Both the position numbers and the translations under genes were made by a program. Below are positions 44,657 through 53,932 of a stretch of DNA of 64,000 nt, piece after piece (position 1 is the stretch's first letter; every line of letters begins with the position of its first letter). The DNA comes from Natrinema marinum. GTDB lineage: Archaea > Halobacteriota > Halobacteria > Halobacteriales > Natrialbaceae. A model generated the notes under the pieces. The model worked only from the letters and a program-made list of their open reading frames with translations, was not told the origin of the DNA and ran no database searches. The stretch spans positions 2,542,001 to 2,606,000 of the forward strand of contig NZ_CP100763.1 in assembly GCF_024296685.1 (NCBI RefSeq). Direction: 5' to 3'.

Positions 44657-44745
44657 TAGATCGCCGGCGGACGAACGCCTAAACCGAATCGGGAAAATCG
44701 GTCGCGGGTCGGAAAGCGGTCGGACCGTGAACCGAGAGCCGCAGT

Positions 44746-46044
44746 TCACTCGAAATCCGCGAGCGTCGGTCGCTCGAGATCGCCCGGGAACTCGTCGACG
44801 GGCACCTGCGTCTGGTCGCCCGATTCCATGTCCTTGATCGTCACTTCGTCGTTCGCCAGATCCTGTTCGCCGGCGATGACGACCGTCTCGGCGTTGATCG
44901 AGTCGGCGTAATCGAGCTGTGCGCCGAAGGAGCGGCCGGCGACATCGGTCTCCACGACGTGGCCGCGCTCGCGCAGGTCGCGGGAGATCCGTGCCGCCTC
45001 CGTCCGCGTATCCCCGATCTGCAGGACGTAGTAGTCCGTCGTGACTTCTTCTTCGGGCCAGACGCCCGCGCGCTGCAACAGCAGCGGCAGCGTCGCGTGG
45101 CCCGGCGCGACGCCGACCGCGGGCGTGGGCTGGCCGCCGAAGCCCTCGATGAGATCGTCGTAGCGGCCGCCGCCGAAGATCGACCGGGAGACCTCGCCGG
45201 CCGAATCGAAGCACTCGAAGACGACGCCCGTGTAGTAGTCCAGCCCGCGGGCCGTCTCGAGCGAGATCGTACAGTACTCGCGAGCGCCGAAGTCCGCGGC
45301 CGCGGCCAGCACGTTCTGGAGGTTCTCGACGGCCGCGTCCACGCGCTCGGTGTCGGCGAACGATTTGACCGCCTCGAGGTCGCCGCCCGCGATGAGGTCG
45401 TCGAACTCGGCGGCCTGGTCGGCCGAGAGGCCGGCTTCGATCAGCAGGTCGTGGTACTCCGCTCGCGAGAGCTTGTCGGACTTATCGACCGCGCGGATCG
45501 CCGCCTCGGTGTCGATCTCAGCGTCGTAGCTCTCGAGGACGCCCCCGAGGATGTCGCGGTGGGAGATTCGGAATTCGAAGTGGTCGCCGGTCAGTCCGAG
45601 GCCGGTCAGCGCGTCGGCGGCCCACGCGAGGATCTCGGCGTCGGCCTCGGGCTCCGAGGAGCCGAAGATGTCGACGTTGGTCTGGTAGAACTCGCGCTGG
45701 CGGCCCTGCTGGACCTGCTCGTAGCGCCAGAACGGCCGCGTCGAGAACCACTTGATGGGTTTCGACAGCTCCTGTTGTTTCGCGACGACCATCCGGGCGA
45801 CCGTCGGCGTCAGTTCCGGAGTAAGCGTCACGTGGCGGCCGCCCTGATCCTCGAACGAGTAGAGTTCGTCGACGATATCGTCGCCGCTCTTGTCGGTCCA
45901 CATCTCGGCCCGTTCCAGCGCTGGCGTCCCGATCTCGCGGAAGCCATACTGGCGGGCGGTGTCCTCCAAGACGTCGATGGTTGCCCGCCTGGCGGCCATC
46001 TCGCCGGGATAGAAGTCTCGAAAGCCCTTGATCCGGTCGTACAT
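44746..46044 (-). CDS. hisS: Histidyl-tRNA synthetase
   Basis: 432 residues from ATG 46044 (MYDRIKGFRDFYPGEM); a GTG six codons earlier is possible. Class II motifs: LTPELTPTVARMVV, the motif 2 region WRYEQVQQGRQREFYQ, and the HisRS boxes ARGLDYYTGVVFE and FGGGRYDDLIEGFGG. The C-terminal anticodon-binding domain follows. It charges tRNA-His. Confidence 0.96.
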   Translation of the reverse strand: MYDRIKGFRDFYPGEMAARRATIDVLEDTARQYGFREIGTPALERAEMWTDKSGDDIVDELYSFEDQGGRHVTLTPELTPTVARMVVAKQQELSKPIKWFSTRPFWRYEQVQQGRQREFYQTNVDIFGSSEPEADAEILAWAADALTGLGLTGDHFEFRISHRDILGGVLESYDAEIDTEAAIRAVDKSDKLSRAEYHDLLIEAGLSADQAAEFDDLIAGGDLEAVKSFADTERVDAAVENLQNVLAAAADFGAREYCTISLETARGLDYYTGVVFECFDSAGEVSRSIFGGGRYDDLIEGFGGQPTPAVGVAPGHATLPLLLQRAGVWPEEEVTTDYYVLQIGDTRTEAARISRDLRERGHVVETDVAGRSFGAQLDYADSINAETVVIAGEQDLANDEVTIKDMESGDQTQVPVDEFPGDLERPTLADFE

Positions 46045-46217
46045 GGAAACGGGTTCGGCCACGGCGAACTTCTATCCTTCCGTTCGGTGACGGCGGTCCA
46101 TCGCGCTCGTGGCTGGCCCGTCTACCGTTTGGTTCAACGCTGATTACCGTTAGTTCGAGCGTCTCGGTCTCGAGATAGTCCCGTAGGTTGATAGCGACTT
46201 GCTTCGAGAGTGCGACC

Positions 46218-47264
46218 GTGCAACGCGTGGCTGACGACGACTGGGTCGCGGAGGTCGGCGAGCAACTGCCGGTCTCGCCGCTGTCGGTGCTCGGGCTCTT
46301 TCTCGCCGCGGTCATCGGGACGCGGCTCGCGCTCGAGCACTTGACAACCCGGGCACTGCTCGAGAGCGTCTTTCCGCTGGCGGCCGCGACCGCGGTCGTC
46401 TTCGCCGACCGCTGGCTGGTCACCAGAGACATCGCGATGCGGGATCGGCTCACCGTCTTCGGCTACGGGCTCGGCGGCTTCCTCGCGGCGGTCGTCGTGA
46501 CATCGCTGCATCTCTTCGTGCTGTATCTCGAGGGGACCGGCGCGCTGGCACCGCTGTATCTGCTCTTGGTGGGCGGCACCGTCGGTGTCGGCGCGGGCAC
46601 GGTCGCCGGCATCTACGAGATCCGACAGCGGGCCGCGGTCCGCGAAGCCGAGCGCCAGAGCGAGCGACTCGAGCAGTTCGCAAGCGTCGTCAGCCACGAT
46701 CTGCGGAACCCGCTGAGCGTCGCTCAGGGACGGCTCCGGGCGGCGTTTACGACGGGGGAGGCCGAACACCTCCAAGAGGTCGACGCGGCGCTGACGCGAA
46801 TGGACGAACTCATCGAGGAGACGCTGTCGGTCGCCCGCAGCGGGACGCAGGTCGAGGACCCCTACGAAGTGTCGCTGGTCGAACTCGCGAGCGAGGCGTG
46901 GACGGCCGTCGACACGGGCGAGGCGACCTTCGAGACCGTCGGCGATCGGACCCTGCAGGTCGACCCGACGCGAGCGAAACAGCTCTTCGAGAACCTCTAC
47001 CGGAACGCTATCGAGCACGGCTGCGAGGACGCCACTATCCGCGTCGGCCCCTGTGACGGCGGCTTCTTCGTCGCCGACGATGGCCCCGGGATCCCGACAG
47101 ACGAGCGTGACGAGGTCTTAGAGCAGGGGTACTCGACCTCGGACGACGGCTCGGGGCTGGGACTGGCGATCGTTCGGGCCATCGCGGACGCCCACGGCTG
47201 GCAGGTCGCGGTCACCGAGAGCGAAGCCGGGGGCGCGCGGTTCGAGTTCACCCGCGGCGGCTAG
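46218..47264 (+). CDS. Membrane sensor histidine kinase
   Basis: About 348 residues with four N-terminal membrane helices, then a coiled linker (VREAERQSERLEQFASVV). The DHp phospho-acceptor is in VVSHDLRNPLS, and the ATPase domain carries NAIEHG (N box), DDGPGIP (G1) and GSGLGLAIV (G2). No extracellular sensor domain, so it senses through the membrane helices. GTG 46218 is chosen; a TTG at 46188 would add ten residues. No response regulator is adjacent. Confidence 0.9.
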   Translation: MQRVADDDWVAEVGEQLPVSPLSVLGLFLAAVIGTRLALEHLTTRALLESVFPLAAATAVVFADRWLVTRDIAMRDRLTVFGYGLGGFLAAVVVTSLHLFVLYLEGTGALAPLYLLLVGGTVGVGAGTVAGIYEIRQRAAVREAERQSERLEQFASVVSHDLRNPLSVAQGRLRAAFTTGEAEHLQEVDAALTRMDELIEETLSVARSGTQVEDPYEVSLVELASEAWTAVDTGEATFETVGDRTLQVDPTRAKQLFENLYRNAIEHGCEDATIRVGPCDGGFFVADDGPGIPTDERDEVLEQGYSTSDDGSGLGLAIVRAIADAHGWQVAVTESEAGGARFEFTRGG

Positions 47265-47276
47265 AAACGAGCGCGC

Positions 47277-47867
47277 TCAGCGGACGTTCGTCACGTACGT
47301 CTGGTCGTGATCCGGGAAGTACTCCGCGACGGCTCGCTGCCCCTCTTCGTCCGCGATCGTCGCGCGAAGCTCCGCCTCGTAGTCGGCCCGATCGATCTCC
47401 TCGCTCGGTCCGACGATCACCTCGAGGCGGTCCTCGACGAGTCGGTCGACGGCCGACCGGCCGAAGCCCGACAGCGGGGCGATGTAGTCGATATCGTGAC
47501 GATCCTCTAAGCTCTGGGCCTGCGCCCGCGAGACCGTCGGGACGCGGTCGTCACGGCGGGTGCCGTCGGCGACGGCGTCGAACTCGCGGGCCGCCAGCCG
47601 TTCGAGGGCGTGCTGGTGGACGCGCTGGATCCCGTTGCGGGGGAAGCCGTCCTCGCGGATCCGGTCGACGGCCTCACGGGCGACGTCGGGATCGCACTCG
47701 AGGCGCTCGAAGGCGAAGCCAGCTCGATCGGCCGTCTCGCGGGCGTGTTTCCAGTCGTCGCTGATCCCGAAGTGGGCCGTCAGCAACGTGACATCGTAAA
47801 ACTCCTCGAGCAAGAGCGCGGCCAGCGTCGAGTCCTTGCCGCCGCTGTAGAGTAGTCCGAGCTCCAT
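47277..47867 (-). CDS. PP-loop ATP-pyrophosphatase (tRNA-modification/amidation type)
   Basis: 196 residues starting [19 protein letters not shown], with the PP-loop SGGKDS at 9-14. Related proteins adenylate a substrate for amidation or thiolation; C-terminal thiolation cysteines are not obvious. The start overlaps the PDCD5 stop by one base (TGATG at 47867), making it third in an S19e-PDCD5-PP-loop cluster. The link suggests a role around translation. Substrate unknown. Confidence 0.8.
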   Translation of the reverse strand: MELGLLYSGGKDSTLAALLLEEFYDVTLLTAHFGISDDWKHARETADRAGFAFERLECDPDVAREAVDRIREDGFPRNGIQRVHQHALERLAAREFDAVADGTRRDDRVPTVSRAQAQSLEDRHDIDYIAPLSGFGRSAVDRLVEDRLEVIVGPSEEIDRADYEAELRATIADEEGQRAVAEYFPDHDQTYVTNVR

Positions 47868-48217
47868 CAGCGCCGCTGGATGTCGAAGCTCTGCGAGTCG
47901 GGCTTGAGCTCCTTTAAGAGCTGTTTCATCTTCTCGTCGTCGATCTTGCCCTGAATGCGACCGCTCCGGGCGAGGCTGACCACCTGTCGCTCGACCTGTT
48001 CGCCGAACTGGGGTTTACTCATCTTGACCGTGTTGAGCCGCTTGCGAGCGTCGTCGGTCAGGTGTTGACGGAGCACGGCCTGTTTCTGTGCCTCGGCCTG
48101 CTGCTGGGCCGCCTCCTGACTCGCCTCGTCCCCCTGGGACTCGGCGCGGTCCTGAAGCTGCTCCATTTTCTTCTGTCGGAGCTCCTCGAGTCGTTCGTCG
48201 TCTGGTGAGCCGCTCAT
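47867..48217 (-). CDS. PDCD5-family DNA-binding protein
   Basis: 116 residues: a Glu/Gln-rich first helix ([20 protein letters not shown]), a [14 protein letters not shown] helix, then the conserved three-helix bundle with [17 protein letters not shown] and [17 protein letters not shown]. Archaeal homologues of PDCD5 bind nucleic acid and contact ribosome or chaperonin partners. It is flanked by S19e and the PP-loop gene on the same strand. Confidence 0.92.
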   Translation of the reverse strand: MSGSPDDERLEELRQKKMEQLQDRAESQGDEASQEAAQQQAEAQKQAVLRQHLTDDARKRLNTVKMSKPQFGEQVERQVVSLARSGRIQGKIDDEKMKQLLKELKPDSQSFDIQRR

Positions 48218-48323
48218 AGCTATCTCTACTCGCTAATTCTCTCGCTGGCGGGAAAATGATTACGGACACAGACGCGTAGCGACGCCTCTCCGCGGCGAAA
48301 CCGACACGAAAACGATCTCGGGA

Positions 48324-48779
48324 TCAGGCGTAGCGCTCGAGTTCCGGGCGGTCGAGGTCTTCGAGGACGGAGCCGGCCGTGTCGTCGAGCAGGCTACGGC
48401 CCTCGGCGGTGATGCGGCGGCCCTCACCTTCGGCGGTCTCGACGAGGTCTTCCTCTTCGAGCTGCTGGAGGATGGTTCGGATGAGGTTCTTCGAGCCGTC
48501 GGTGCGGTGGTCGGGCGCGACCTGGTAGCGGTTGGAACCGCCTTTCGAGCCGCCGTACTCCGTCGAGAGTCGCTCGACGCCGACGGGGCCGCGGTCGGCG
48601 ACCTTGCGCAGGAGACTCGCCGCGCGAGTCGCCCAGAAGTCATCCTGCTCGGGTGGGAGTTCCCGGTCGACGCCGCTTTTGGTGAACGCGCCCCACTCCG
48701 GTTCCTCGAGTCGCTCCGCCAGATCGTCGGCGAGCGCCTCGATGAGGTCGTCCGCCGGAACGTCGTACATCGTAGCCAT
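48324..48779 (-). CDS. rps19e: Ribosomal protein S19e
   Basis: 151 residues with MATMYDVPADDLIEALADDL at the start. The conserved DFWATRAASLLRKV, GVERLSTEYGGSKGG and NLIRTILQQLEEEDLVE segments form the winged-helix S19e fold. Acts in the small ribosomal subunit head. ATG 48779 gives the family start. The region before it is shared with divergent thiL. Confidence 0.96.
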   Translation of the reverse strand: MATMYDVPADDLIEALADDLAERLEEPEWGAFTKSGVDRELPPEQDDFWATRAASLLRKVADRGPVGVERLSTEYGGSKGGSNRYQVAPDHRTDGSKNLIRTILQQLEEEDLVETAEGEGRRITAEGRSLLDDTAGSVLEDLDRPELERYA

Positions 48780-48872
48780 TGGCGTGTGGTTTCCGTCGGC
48801 GGCATTTAAGAGCATCGTATCGCCGCGAGCGCGGCCCGGACCGCTTTTCGCCCTCGAGTCGAAACGGGGGGT

Positions 48873-49751
48873 ATGGACGAACGCGCCGCCCTGCGACTGC
48901 TGTCGGGCGAACTCGCGGCGGCCGGCGACGACGCGGCCGTCGTCGACGGACTGGTCGTGACGACGGACATGCTCCACGAGCGGACGGATTTTCCACCGGG
49001 GACGACCCGCTACACGGCCGGCTGGCGCGCCGTCGGCGCGTCGCTGTCGGACGTGGCCGCGATGGGGGCCGAGGCCACGGCTGCCGTCGCCGCCTACGCT
49101 TCCCCCGAATTCGACCGCGACGAACTGCTCGCCTTCGTCCGCGGCGCGAGCGACGTCTGCGAGCGCGTCGGGACCGAGTACGTCGGCGGCGACCTCGACG
49201 GCCACGACGAGTTCACCGTGGCAACGACCGCGATCGGCCGCACCGACGACCCTGTCCGTCGGCGCGGCGCTCGAGCCGGTGACCTCGTCTGCGTGACCGG
49301 CACGCTCGGCAGAAGTGCGGCCGCCCTCGAGCTGTTCGATCGGGGCTGCACGGATCGGGCGAACGACCTGTTCCGATTCGAGCCTCGGATCGCGGCCGGC
49401 CGGGCGCTGGCCCCGCACGCGACCGCGATGATGGACTCGAGCGACGGGCTCGCCCGCTCGCTCCACCAGCTCGCCGAGGCGGGCGACTGCGGTTTCGCGA
49501 TCGAATCCGAGCGGCTCCCGATCGACGACGCCGTCCGTGACGTGGCCGACGGCGAGGACGAGGCGCTCGAGCTCGCGACGACGTTCGGCGAGGACTTCGA
49601 ACTCGTCGCGACGCTCCCCGAGGACGCGGTCTCGGCCGTCCGAAGTGAGCTCGACGTGTCGCTCTCGGTACTCGGGTCGGTGCTCGAGGCGGGCAGCCAG
49701 ATCGCGATGGACGGCGAACCGCTCGCCGATCGCGGCTACACGCACGGCTGA
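48873..49751 (+). CDS. thiL: Thiamine-monophosphate kinase
   Basis: 292 residues, a compact ThiL. It has the GDDAAVVDG and VVTTDMLHE metal-binding start and the GWRAVGASLSDVAAMGA helix of the PurM/ThiL superfamily; MMDSSDGLARSLHQLA and FGEDFELVATL carry the C-terminal acidic residues. It phosphorylates thiamine monophosphate to the cofactor thiamine diphosphate. Other thi genes are not in the window. Confidence 0.93.
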   Translation: MDERAALRLLSGELAAAGDDAAVVDGLVVTTDMLHERTDFPPGTTRYTAGWRAVGASLSDVAAMGAEATAAVAAYASPEFDRDELLAFVRGASDVCERVGTEYVGGDLDGHDEFTVATTAIGRTDDPVRRRGARAGDLVCVTGTLGRSAAALELFDRGCTDRANDLFRFEPRIAAGRALAPHATAMMDSSDGLARSLHQLAEAGDCGFAIESERLPIDDAVRDVADGEDEALELATTFGEDFELVATLPEDAVSAVRSELDVSLSVLGSVLEAGSQIAMDGEPLADRGYTHG

Positions 49752-49790
49752 GGCGTGGACGAGCGTCGATACGCGCGGGAAGGAAATAGA

Positions 49791-50948
49791 TCAGGTGACG
49801 ATCTCCACTGGCACCGGCATGAAACAGAGCAAGCCGATCCCGAACGTGACGATTCCGAGGACGAACCGGCCGCGTCCCAGCGATTCGTCGCGGATCGGCG
49901 TCGCCGGCCCCATCGACGCGAACAGCGTCGTCAACAGCCCCCAAAGGATCCAGACGAAGACCGTGTTCAGGCCATAATCTTGCACGTAGTAGAGAAAGCC
50001 CGCGAGGGCGAACAGGACGCCCGGAACGATCGCGGCGACCGTCTCCTGCAGGTCGCCGGTCATCGCCCGGAGGATGTGACCGCCGTCGAGCTGGCCGACC
50101 GGGATCAGGTTGAGGAAGGTGACGAACATCCCGACCCACGCGCCGATGACGACCGGGTTCACGCCCCTCGTGGGGTCGTCGCGGTACAGCGGTTGGTCGA
50201 AGCCGGCTGCGAGCAACTCGAGCAGCGGGGGATAGCCCAGTCGGATCGTGATCGCGTTGGGATCCTGCAACACCGTTTCGGGAACGGTCACGGGCGGTAA
50301 GTGCAGTCCGATCACGGTCACGACGACCGTCGCGACGAAGCCCGCCAGCGGACCGGCCACGCCGATGTCGAACAGCGCCTTGCGGTCCGGCATCCGGCCT
50401 TTCATCTTGATGACCGCCCCCATCGTCCCGATGAGCGTCGGCAGCGGAATGAAGTACGGCAGCGAAGCGTCGACCTGATGGTAGCGGCTCATCACGTAGT
50501 GGCCCATCTCGTGGACGCCGAGCACGCCGAGGATAGCGGCCGTGAACGGCCAGGCGTGCCAGATCGCGGTCGGATCGGCGAACGGGTCGATCTGGTACCA
50601 CATCGCACCGGCGAACAGCGTCGAGCCGATCGTCAACAGGAGGAGGACGATGTTCGTCCACGGGATGCCATCGATGCCGACATCGGTCGGCTCGGCGACG
50701 AGGGCGTACTCGCCGCGGCGCAACTCGAGATCGGCGTCGTAGCCACGTTCGCGAAACGCCGGCCAGAGCTCGTTCATCACCCGCTCCGGGTGCGCGAGCG
50801 GGTCGCCGTAGTACACGAGCCGATCGTCCTCTCGCTGGATTTCGTAGACCGCAAACACCGATTCGATCCGATCGATCGGCGGCCCGTCCTCGAGGGACCG
50901 ACCGCCGCGTCCCGCGGTGTCGAATCCGGACCGATCGACATCTTCCAT
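49791..50948 (-). CDS. Site-2 protease (M50), PDZ-free
   Basis: 385 residues. After a soluble N-terminal part (about 95 residues) come several membrane helices. The zinc motif HEMGH is at 146-150, and the second ligand motif is LIPVGQLDGGHIL. No PDZ domain is visible between the core helices. Such enzymes cleave membrane-bound regulators. ATG 50948 (MEDVDRSGFD) is chosen over an in-frame GTG that would add 35 odd residues. It converges on thiL. Confidence 0.9.
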   Translation of the reverse strand: MEDVDRSGFDTAGRGGRSLEDGPPIDRIESVFAVYEIQREDDRLVYYGDPLAHPERVMNELWPAFRERGYDADLELRRGEYALVAEPTDVGIDGIPWTNIVLLLLTIGSTLFAGAMWYQIDPFADPTAIWHAWPFTAAILGVLGVHEMGHYVMSRYHQVDASLPYFIPLPTLIGTMGAVIKMKGRMPDRKALFDIGVAGPLAGFVATVVVTVIGLHLPPVTVPETVLQDPNAITIRLGYPPLLELLAAGFDQPLYRDDPTRGVNPVVIGAWVGMFVTFLNLIPVGQLDGGHILRAMTGDLQETVAAIVPGVLFALAGFLYYVQDYGLNTVFVWILWGLLTTLFASMGPATPIRDESLGRGRFVLGIVTFGIGLLCFMPVPVEIVT

Positions 50949-51290
50949 CACCAGTGATTCACGATCTGACGGTATAAATCGACTGCCGTCGGCAGGTCCT
51001 GACCGTTTCTCCAGGCCAGACTGATCGGCGTCAGCAGGGACGTGAGGAACCACGGTGATCGTGCCGGAGGCGTCGGTGGCGCGCCGGCACGGTGCGTGAG
51101 GGGGTGCGACACGGATGTGCCGCGGTGCGTGAGGGGGTGCGACACGGATGTGCCGCGGTGCGTGAGGGGGTGCGACACGGATGTGCCGCGGTGCGTGAGG
51201 GGGTGCGACACGGATGTGCCGCGGTGCGTGAGGGAGTTTTGCGGGGATGTTCGTCGGGCGGTTCGGGGCTGTCGAGAGCCGAACGGACAG
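50949..51290. other. Intergenic region with a 33-bp minisatellite
   Basis: No gene seen. The S2P promoter probably lies at the low end. The rest holds the tandem repeat at 51090-51235. Confidence 0.5.
51090..51235. repeat. 33-bp tandem repeat, four full units plus a partial
   Basis: Units at 51090-51122, 51123-51155, 51156-51188 and 51189-51221 are identical. They start cggtgcgtgagggggtgcga and end cacggatgtgccg; a partial fifth unit stops about base 51235. There is no spacer, so it is not a CRISPR array. The 33-bp size would encode 11-residue repeats in either strand, but no start or conserved context supports translation. Confidence 0.92.
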
Positions 51291-51536
51291 TCAGGCGGGA
51301 GCGACACGCCAGGTCGTCGCGCTCGTGTAGGACCACTTCTCGATCTCGAGGTCGCTGACCGAGTCCGAGAGCTTGACCATCAGTGCGCCGATCTCTTTGG
51401 GGGACATGCCGACATCGTCTGCAATGAACTTGCCTTTGAAGTACAGCTCGCCGTCTTCGGCGCGTTCGCGCAGGTAGCGTTTGAGCCGGCGTTCCTTGCT
51501 GTCCGTGGAGGGTTGGGCTGTCGTGCTCATCGACAT
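51291..51536 (-). CDS. Small winged-helix-like conserved haloarchaeal protein
   Basis: 81 residues. After a polar start (MSMSTTAQPSTDSKE), a helical part (RRLKRYLRERAEDGELYFKG) and KFIADDVGMSPKEIGALMVK read like a DNA-binding winged helix, ending in WSYTSATTWRVAPA. I think it is the DUF7123 type of Halobacteria, but this is from memory. A TATA box lies 24-30 bases before the start. Likely a small regulator; targets unknown. Confidence 0.75.
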   Translation of the reverse strand: MSMSTTAQPSTDSKERRLKRYLRERAEDGELYFKGKFIADDVGMSPKEIGALMVKLSDSVSDLEIEKWSYTSATTWRVAPA

Positions 51537-51558
51537 CCGTCCCTTCCGACGGCAATCT

Positions 51559-51567
51559 GTTATAAAG
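51559..51567 (-). promoter_or_regulatory. TATA box of the small winged-helix gene
   Basis: On the minus strand ctttataaca stands 24-30 bases before ATG 51536, a good leaderless promoter. Further upstream, two copies of agacgttttaca (51618-51629 and 51670-51681) could be regulator sites. Confidence 0.55.
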
Positions 51568-51612
51568 GAAGGATGGTTAGCCGCGTTTCGATTGTGTTCA
51601 GCGATCTGGGGG

Positions 51613-51681
51613 GTAAAAGACGTTTTACAGGTGGTTATTACACTCTTAATTATTGGCTCAAATCAGCCGAGACGTTTTACA
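51613..51681. promoter_or_regulatory. Direct-repeat pair, possible operator
   Basis: The 12-mer agacgttttaca occurs twice, 52 bases apart. The first copy is part of an inverted repeat (gtaaaa gacg ttttac, 51613-51628). AT-rich context upstream of the small winged-helix gene. No known regulator is recognised. Confidence 0.4.
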
Positions 51682-51786
51682 ACCGCAGCTAACTCATTAT
51701 CGCGACCAAAATAGTCACGATCGATTTACTCTCGTGTTCCGCGACCGATCCACTATTTTAGCTCGTGTGGTGAACGCACGTAACGG

Positions 51787-52623
51787 TCAGGATCGGTCGT
51801 GGACCCAGAACTCGTCTTCCACCGTCACTTCCTTCTTGAACAGCGGCACCTCGTCTTTCAGACGGTTGATTCCGTCTTCGACGGTCCGAAACGCTTCCGC
51901 GCGGTGGCCCGCGAGGACGACGACGAAGACGATGTCCTCGCCGTCCGCGACGACGCCCGTCCGATGGTAGAGTTCGACCTCGAGGACGCCGTCGCGCGCC
52001 TCGAGATCCGTCTCGAGGGCTGCCATTCGCTCGTCGGCGACACCCTCGTACTTCTCGAACTCGAGGTGCTCGGTCCGCGCGTCGTCCGCGCTGTCTTTCG
52101 CGCGGACGCGGCCGGTAAACGTCGCGATCGCGCCCGCGCGGTCGGCCTTGGGCGAGCGCTTGACGCGGGCGACCAGCGATTCGAGGCTCTCGTGTGGTTC
52201 GGCGGACTCGAGTCGCGCGACGAGTTCATCGAGTTCGAGGTCGGCGGGGCCACCGACGGTCGCGAGAATCGGCCCCTCGATCTCGCGGTCGTCTATGGCG
52301 TCTCCGACGACGATCGACGGATGGCGGAGCGAGCGGACGCCGACGACGACCGCGTACTCGCAGTCGGTCGACAGGCTGTCGAGCGCGTCGCCGACCGACA
52401 TTCCCGTCCCCGAGGCCGCCCAGTCCCCGTCGACGCCGAGATCGTAGGTGACGTCGCCGCCGAAGGTGATCGCCTCGCCCGCGTGCGTGCCGTCGGCGAT
52501 CGTCGCGTCGTACCTGACGACACCGACGCGCCCCCGCTCGGAGAGCCGATCGATGACCCGGTCGACGACGCGCTCGAGCGCGTCGCCGCCGGCACCCCCG
52601 TTGCGAACACCGAGTACGTGCAT
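51787..52623 (-). CDS. moaE: MobB-like/MoaE fusion (molybdopterin synthase large subunit)
   Basis: 278 residues. The C-terminal 130 residues are MoaE: AGAIATFTGRVRAKD, LEFEKYEGVADERMAAL, VEDGINRLKDEVPLFKKEVT with the catalytic lysine pair, and WVHDRS. The N-terminal part starts MHVLGVRNGGAGGDAL, a MobB-like domain whose GxxGxGKT loop has been lost, then VVRYDATIADGTHAGE and VVGVRSLRHPSIVVGD. MoaE with MoaD converts precursor Z into molybdopterin. Fits the two moeA genes in the window. Confidence 0.88.
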   Translation of the reverse strand: MHVLGVRNGGAGGDALERVVDRVIDRLSERGRVGVVRYDATIADGTHAGEAITFGGDVTYDLGVDGDWAASGTGMSVGDALDSLSTDCEYAVVVGVRSLRHPSIVVGDAIDDREIEGPILATVGGPADLELDELVARLESAEPHESLESLVARVKRSPKADRAGAIATFTGRVRAKDSADDARTEHLEFEKYEGVADERMAALETDLEARDGVLEVELYHRTGVVADGEDIVFVVVLAGHRAEAFRTVEDGINRLKDEVPLFKKEVTVEDEFWVHDRS

Positions 52624-52802
52624 GTTCGAACGATGGACTGGTTCGGCTTTGTAGCTGTCGGCAAGAACGCCCGCGCCGGCCGGGGCTGCTCAGCGTCTCT
52701 TTCAGTCTCGCCCCGCGCCTCCGTCGCTGCCGGCCGTCACACGACGGCGAACCGGTTCCGTAGCGGAGGCGGGATTTTGCACCTGCGGAGCGAACGTCCG
52801 AT

Positions 52803-53840
52803 ATGTCCCTTCGAATCGGCTTCACGGGCGACGTGATGCTCGGTCGGCTCGTGGACGACCGCCAGCGCGGTCGGGCCGTCGACGCCGTCTGGGGAGATAC
52901 CCTCGAGCGCCTGCGCGGACTCGACGGGCTGGTGCTCAACCTCGAGTGCGCGCTCTCGACGCGCGGTCGGAAGTGGACGCGAACCCGTCGGCCGTTTCAC
53001 TTCCGAGCCGATCCCGACTGGGCCGTCCCCGCGCTCGAGCGCGCTGGCGTCGACGCCTGCGCGCTGGCGAACAACCACGTGCTCGACTACGAGGAAGCGG
53101 CGCTACGGGACACTCTCGCGGCGCTGGACGAGGCCGGTATCGCCCGCGCGGGCGCCGGCGAGACGATCGACGAGGCCCTCGAGCCGGCGACGTTCGCGGC
53201 CGACGGCGACGGTGCGAACGAGGGGATCGACGTGGCGATGGTCTCGCTGACCGACAACACGCCGGAGTACGCCGCCGACGAGGAGTCGCCGGGAACGGCC
53301 AGAGTCGAATTCGCCGTCGACGACGCGGAAACACGCCGGCGCGTCGGAGTGGCTCTCGAGCGCGCACGCGAGACTGATCCCGACCTGCTGATCGCGTCGC
53401 TGCACTGGGGGCCGAACATGGTGACGGAGCCGCCGGAGTCGTTTCGCGAGTTCGGTCGCTGGCTCGTCGAGAACGGCGTCGACATCGTTCACGGCCACAG
53501 CGCTCACGTCTTTCAGGGGATCGAGATCCACGACGGGAGCCCGATCCTCTACGACGCGGGCGATTTCGTCGACGACTACGCGGTCGACGACGACCTGCGG
53601 AACGACCGGAGCTTCCTGTTCGTCCTCGCGGTGGCACCCGACGGGCGGCCGACCGAACTGCGATTGTACCCGACCGAGATCGACGGGTGTGCGGTCCACG
53701 AGGCGGGGCCGGACGCGGCCGGGTGGTCCCGCGACCGAATGCGCGAGCTGTCGGCACCGTTGGGCACCGCGTTCAAGCGCGACGGCGAGGCGCTCGTGCT
53801 CTCGCTCGACGGGAGCGAGTCGGACGACGAGGACGAATGA
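52803..53840 (+). CDS. CapA-family metallophosphatase-like protein
   Basis: 345 residues with the CapA/PgsA fold signature: MSLRIGFTGDVMLGR, LNLECALST, LANNHVLDY, ASLHWGPNMV and HGHSAHVFQGIEI, ligands of a metallophosphatase-like site. CapA proteins take part in poly-gamma-glutamate synthesis or other capsule work, but this copy has no signal peptide and no capB/capC neighbours. Its exact role is open. The acidic tail is typical of haloarchaea. Confidence 0.88.
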   Translation: MSLRIGFTGDVMLGRLVDDRQRGRAVDAVWGDTLERLRGLDGLVLNLECALSTRGRKWTRTRRPFHFRADPDWAVPALERAGVDACALANNHVLDYEEAALRDTLAALDEAGIARAGAGETIDEALEPATFAADGDGANEGIDVAMVSLTDNTPEYAADEESPGTARVEFAVDDAETRRRVGVALERARETDPDLLIASLHWGPNMVTEPPESFREFGRWLVENGVDIVHGHSAHVFQGIEIHDGSPILYDAGDFVDDYAVDDDLRNDRSFLFVLAVAPDGRPTELRLYPTEIDGCAVHEAGPDAAGWSRDRMRELSAPLGTAFKRDGEALVLSLDGSESDDEDE

Positions 53841-53932
53841 GCGATCCGCCGAACGGGCTCGAGCGGTGTGTCACCACGTCATCCGGGCAGTTGACAACCC
53901 TTAAGATAGCAACTCCGCTACACCGGGGTAGT

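Noticed and set aside
51090-51235. CRISPR array
   Set aside because: Units are contiguous and identical with no spacers and no cas genes near.
51042-51307. Translated 11-residue repeat protein on either strand
   Set aside because: Frames stay open only because the unit is a multiple of three; no start context, promoter or flanking domain.
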